Part shown: one piece after another, positions 60,479 through 64,000 of the stretch | How the letters are laid out: each line of letters opens with the position of its first letter | Numbering within the stretch: the first letter of the stretch is position 1 | The notes under the pieces: model-generated | What the model saw: the letters and a program-made list of their open reading frames with translations, nothing else | The model's database searches: none | What the model was told of the DNA's origin: nothing | Origin: Polaribacter aquimarinus | GTDB taxonomy: Bacteria > Bacteroidota > Bacteroidia > Flavobacteriales > Flavobacteriaceae | Assembly (NCBI RefSeq): GCF_003129485.1 | Contig: NZ_QFFG01000001.1 | Span: 124,001-188,000 of the forward strand | Reading direction: 5' to 3' | Length of the DNA: 64,000 nucleotides | Position numbers and translations under genes: made by a program

Positions 60479-61801
60479 ATGAGTAACGACTATAAAGACA
60501 GTAAGTTTAAAGAACTATTAGATAAACTTCAGCAAGAAAGTTGGCAATTAGAATTACTAATTTCTGGTTTTGCCATTTTTGGTTTAATAACTGCTATGCC
60601 ACATATAAGAACAGCAATGATAGTTGCTGAAAATGATAAACAAATTTATTCTTTTGTGGCTTTGTTAATCGCTTTTATTGCTTGCTCTATACTTGTTTTT
60701 AACTTACTTATACACGTTGTTTTAAGAGGATTATGGATTGGTGCATTGGGCTTAAGATATGTTTCTGGAGAAATTGATTTTAAAAAATTAAACTATCAGC
60801 ATAACTTTACGAAGCACCTAAAAAAGAGAATAGTATCTTTTGATAAATATGTGGCTACATTAGAAAATTACTGTAGTGTTCTATTTGCTGTTTCTTTTCT
60901 ACTTATTTTTTATGTTATCTCTATAAGTATAATTTTACTTAGTCTTGTAGGGATAGCCACTTTAATAATTTCTAATGATAATCTTCCAGATACTCCAAGA
61001 ACTATAATTGGTATTTTGTTTTTGTTTTTCATATTAATTGGTGCTTTTTTAGTTTTTATAGATTTTTTAACTCAAGGATATTTAAAAAAGAAAAAATGGC
61101 TTTCTAAAATTTATTTTCCTTTCTATTGGGTATTTAGTTATATAACTTTAACATTTCTATACAGACCATTAGTTTATAATTTTTTAGATAACAAATTTAC
61201 AAGAAGATTAAGTTTTTTTTTAGTACCCTCTTATATTGCTATTTCTGTTTTAATCTCCTTTAAACACAAAAAAACAAACTATTTAGAATCTGCAACAAAA
61301 ATATCTTCTACATATTTAGATACTAGAAATTATGAAAATTTATTAGTTAAAGAAGATGATTTTGCAAGAATTGCTACCATACAGTCTAAAGTAATTATTG
61401 ATCCTTATATTAAGTTTTTTAGAATTTTTTCAGAAAATGTGGAAAATAGAATTTATGATTACGAACCTACTTTAAAACCAAAAAATGATAAAAGAGGTTT
61501 TAGTTCAGATATTGTAATGTTTAATTCTACAGAATATCTCAAAAATAAAGATAGTTTAACCAAAAAATATTTAGCTGTTTTTAATGAAACACATCAAATA
61601 TTTATAGATAGTATTAAATTTAAAACAGATTTTTTTATTTCTCAAAACAACAAAAAGCAATTTGGGTTTGAAACTTATATAAATATTAAACATTTAACTG
61701 AAGGAAAACATATATTAAAGTTAAAAAGACTAAGAAAGAAGAAAAAAGACACTATAAGAGTTACAGAAATCAATATTCCTTTTTGGCATTTTAAACAATA
61801 A
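60479..61801 (+). CDS. Hypothetical multi-helix membrane protein
   Basis: 440 residues. About six membrane helices lie in residues ~25-270 (WQLELLISGFAIFGLITAMP, FVALLIAFIACSILVFNLLI, and CSVLFAVSFLLIFYVISISI, for example). A soluble ~170-residue C-terminal domain is mixed alpha/beta and basic near the end (LKLKRLRKKKKDTIRVTEIN). No characterised family is recognised. It lies 4 bp before the M28 peptidase gene, so the two are co-transcribed and may work together in the envelope. Confidence 0.6.
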   Translation: MSNDYKDSKFKELLDKLQQESWQLELLISGFAIFGLITAMPHIRTAMIVAENDKQIYSFVALLIAFIACSILVFNLLIHVVLRGLWIGALGLRYVSGEIDFKKLNYQHNFTKHLKKRIVSFDKYVATLENYCSVLFAVSFLLIFYVISISIILLSLVGIATLIISNDNLPDTPRTIIGILFLFFILIGAFLVFIDFLTQGYLKKKKWLSKIYFPFYWVFSYITLTFLYRPLVYNFLDNKFTRRLSFFLVPSYIAISVLISFKHKKTNYLESATKISSTYLDTRNYENLLVKEDDFARIATIQSKVIIDPYIKFFRIFSENVENRIYDYEPTLKPKNDKRGFSSDIVMFNSTEYLKNKDSLTKKYLAVFNETHQIFIDSIKFKTDFFISQNNKKQFGFETYINIKHLTEGKHILKLKRLRKKKKDTIRVTEINIPFWHFKQ

Positions 61802-61805
61802 CCTA

Positions 61806-63146
61806 ATGAAACAATTTACGCTATTATTTTTATTATTTTCAATATCATTTAACGCTCAAACAGATGCTAAAATTTATGAAATAATTAAAATGGTATCTGC
61901 TGACAGAATTAAATCCGACGTAAAAACACTAACAGAATTCGGTACAAGAAACACCTTTTCTGACACTATTTCTAATACTCGTGGAATTGGAGCTGCAAGA
62001 CGTTGGGTAAAATCTGAATTTGATAATATTTCTTTTAATTGTGATAATTGTTTAAACGTTTTTTATCAAAAGGATTTTGTTACAAAAAAAGGAAATAGAA
62101 GAGTTCCTCACGATGCTTGGGTTGTAAATGTAGTTGCCATACAAAAAGGGACAAAATATCCAAATAGATACATTATTATGAGCGGAGATATAGATTCTCG
62201 CGCTAGCAATACTATGGACTTTAAAACTGATGCTCCAGGTGCAAATGATAATGCTTCAGGAATGGCAGGAACCATAGAAACAGCAAGGGTTTTAAGTAAA
62301 TACAAGTTTGAAAATAGTATTATTTATGTAGGTCTTTCTGGAGAAGAACAAGGCTTGTTTGGTGGTGCAGGATTAGCAAAATATGCAAAAGAAAAAGGAT
62401 GGGAAATCATTGGAATTCTAAATAATGATATGATTGGTAATATTAAAGGAGTTGATGGAGTTATTGACAATCGTTCATTTAGAATTTTTAGCGAACCCAT
62501 TACAACTGATGAAAAGGATCCTAAAAAGTTAGCTAGACAAGCTAGAGTTCGTCGTTTTTATGGAGGTGAAGTTGACGGAATTTCTCGTCAATTGGCAAGA
62601 TATATACATAAAAATGTAAAAACATATATGCCAGAAATGAATCCTATGATGATTTACAGACTAGACAGGTTTGGGAGAGGAGGACATCATAGACCTTTTA
62701 ATGATTTAGGTTTTGCAGGTATTCGAATCATGGAAGCTCACGAAAATTACACCCAACAACATCAAGATATAAGAACCAAAAACGGAATAAAATATGGAGA
62801 TACTTTTGAACACGTAAATTTTCCATATGCTAAAAAATTAACTGCTGTAAATGCTATTATTTTAGCTTCTTTAGCTTGGGCGCCTCCCGCTCCAAAAGAA
62901 GTGGCTATTGGGGGAATTGTAAAACCAGCTGCTAAACTTAAATGGAGTAAAGTAGAAGATGCTATAGGTTATAAAATTTATTGGAGAGATACCACCTCTC
63001 CCACTTGGGATAATTCTAGATATGTAGAAACTACAGAATTCACTTTAGAGGGTATTGTAATTGATAATTTCTTTTTTGGGGTTTCTGCTGTTGGTAAAAA
63101 CGGGCACGAAAGCGTGGTTGTTTTCCCTAATAAAATTTGGAGATAA
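61806..63146 (+). CDS. Secreted M28-family zinc aminopeptidase
   Basis: 446 residues with a signal peptide (MKQFTLLFLLFSISFNAQ). The M28 zinc site includes MSGDIDSRASNTMDF, where most members have His at the IDS position, then the metal-bridging Asp in PGANDNASGMAGTIE and the general base Glu pair in LSGEEQGLFGGAGLAKY. GILNNDMIGN carries a further ligand, and a late His is near IRIMEAHENY. The last ~80 residues (LKWSKVEDAIGYKIYWRDTT) form a fibronectin-III-like domain. It cleaves N-terminal amino acids outside the cytoplasm. Confidence 0.87.
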   Translation: MKQFTLLFLLFSISFNAQTDAKIYEIIKMVSADRIKSDVKTLTEFGTRNTFSDTISNTRGIGAARRWVKSEFDNISFNCDNCLNVFYQKDFVTKKGNRRVPHDAWVVNVVAIQKGTKYPNRYIIMSGDIDSRASNTMDFKTDAPGANDNASGMAGTIETARVLSKYKFENSIIYVGLSGEEQGLFGGAGLAKYAKEKGWEIIGILNNDMIGNIKGVDGVIDNRSFRIFSEPITTDEKDPKKLARQARVRRFYGGEVDGISRQLARYIHKNVKTYMPEMNPMMIYRLDRFGRGGHHRPFNDLGFAGIRIMEAHENYTQQHQDIRTKNGIKYGDTFEHVNFPYAKKLTAVNAIILASLAWAPPAPKEVAIGGIVKPAAKLKWSKVEDAIGYKIYWRDTTSPTWDNSRYVETTEFTLEGIVIDNFFFGVSAVGKNGHESVVVFPNKIWR

Positions 63147-63277
63147 GAAAAAATTACTCAACTTTCTAATTAACACCAATTTATAAATGTAAATTATGCA
63201 TCTATAAGAAACATCAATAGTGTTTAATTCTTTTTTAAAAGTATTACTATTATATTTACAGTGTAAAACTTTTAGAT

Positions 63278-63841
63278 ATGAAAAATTCAATACTTTATTT
63301 GGTTATTTTAATTACAAGCATTTCTATTGGTCAAGAAAAAAAGAATACTATACAACATAAAATATTCGAGGCTAATATTGAAGAAAACCACTACTTGGTT
63401 GATGATATATTTCCAGATTCTTTAAAAGAAATAAAAGAAGAGAAACTCTTAGAACCCTATAACAATTCTGAAGGAAAATTTCCTAAATACGAATCAAAGG
63501 AAATAACATTAAATATTTCTGAAAATATAGTGAATTCTAATTCATTAGAAACTTTAAGTGATATTGCTTTTATAGACAATAAACTGATTCAAAAACTTAT
63601 TGAAACAAATATCATAGCAAATAACTTTGTTAGCGAGCAAATGTTTTATGGAGATAGAGAAGTTATATTATTAAAAGAATATCCCAAATCAATAGACAAA
63701 TTAAATATCAATTATAAAACAAATTCACAAATAGATATTCAAATTGGTAAAAAAATTTACAGTTACATTAATAAACTTTATAAAAGTGAAATTGATAAAA
63801 CATTACAAAACAGTTTAAATTTATTAGTAATTAATTTTTAA
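63278..63841 (+). CDS. Hypothetical secreted protein
   Basis: 187 residues with a probable signal peptide (MKNSILYLVILITSISIGQ). The remainder is rich in Glu, Lys, Asn and Ile without Cys, with several short repeats of hydrophobic and charged residues. It contains no recognised motif. It stands alone on the plus strand with a 131-bp spacer before it. Confidence 0.5.
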   Translation: MKNSILYLVILITSISIGQEKKNTIQHKIFEANIEENHYLVDDIFPDSLKEIKEEKLLEPYNNSEGKFPKYESKEITLNISENIVNSNSLETLSDIAFIDNKLIQKLIETNIIANNFVSEQMFYGDREVILLKEYPKSIDKLNINYKTNSQIDIQIGKKIYSYINKLYKSEIDKTLQNSLNLLVINF

Positions 63842-63939
63842 ACATAAACTCTTCATTAAGTTAAATTGTTATTTTTGGTTGATTATATTGGTGCTGTAAT
63901 TCTATTGCAGTGCCAATTTTTTTTAGTTATTTTAACAGT

Positions 63940-64000
63940 ATGAATTCCAAAGAAGAAATTTATTTTAAAAATGATACCGAATGGAGAATTTGGTTGTCTC
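63940..64000 (+). CDS. YdeI/OmpD-associated-like protein (5' end only, cut by the right edge)
   Basis: Only 20 codons are visible (MNSKEEIYFKNDTEWRIWLS). The F-x-N-x-x-EW-x-x-WL pattern is the usual start of the YdeI/OmpD-associated (bacteriocin-protection) family. The rest lies outside the window, so the assignment is tentative. Confidence 0.5.
   Translation, partial: MNSKEEIYFKNDTEWRIWLS

Noticed and set aside
60479..61801. Assigning the membrane protein to a known transporter family
   Set aside because: Helix number fits many families, but no diagnostic motif was seen.

Overview
The window is about 64 kb of AT-rich chromosome that reads like a marine member of the Flavobacteriaceae (Bacteroidota), closest in feel to Polaribacter or Tenacibaculum. 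This is an inference from content. The evidence includes a type IX secretion sorting domain, GLPGLI and DUF6249 proteins, outer-membrane beta-barrel TonB receptors, many small secreted proteins starting MKK, promoters of the Bacteroidetes type (TTG, then TAnnTTTG), and almost no Shine-Dalgarno signals. No rRNA, tRNA, CRISPR array or insertion sequence was recognised.

Layout. 1-9.0 kb, all on the minus strand: a TraB/GumN protein cut by the left edge, a DUF6263-like protein, a 2-oxo-acid dehydrogenase E2, a small secreted protein, a response regulator plus histidine kinase (the kinase N-terminus is frameshifted in an A8 run), and an S41 peptidase. 9.0-13.2 kb: a gene-poor stretch, a lipoprotein made of four hemopexin-type repeats with a partner lipoprotein, and a divergent TPR-HTH regulator. 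13.2-27 kb: a nearly complete heme island. hemF, hemE, hemL, hemB, a hemC-hemD fusion and hemA run on the minus strand. An AraC regulator, a SpoU methyltransferase, hemH, hemJ and an MFS exporter (frameshifted in a T6 run) run on the plus strand. Together these cover glutamyl-tRNA to protoheme. Six of the spacers here carry 7-bp tandem repeats that run into gene 3' ends.

27-43.6 kb is housekeeping: recR, a sodium/solute symporter, pdxH, SixA, Ppx/GppA, an OmpA lipoprotein-like protein, a thioredoxin, lpxK, a Nif3-like protein, a zinc-ribbon protein that has lost its cysteines, DUF349, aroE, and two tandem DUF368 (PopT-type) genes. 43.7-47.6 kb is a pyrR-pyrB-STAS-T9SS-rnz-luxR operon behind a clear promoter. 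47.6-52.8 kb holds a possible small RNA locus, a CoA-binding protein, a TonB receptor facing a GLPGLI protein, and fabH. 52.9-64 kb holds htpG, a TPR gene that looks like a single integron-type gene cassette with an attC-like folded site, a transglutaminase-like protein, an ECF sigma/anti-sigma pair with paired divergent promoters, an M28 peptidase and hypothetical proteins. A YdeI-like gene is cut by the right edge.

The most notable non-genic observations are the cassette-like unit at 56164-57184, the heptamer repeats of the heme island, the mirrored ECF promoters at 59.9 kb, the promoter-plus-stem-loop at 47.62-47.77 kb, and two homopolymer frameshifts that are either assembly errors or phase switches.
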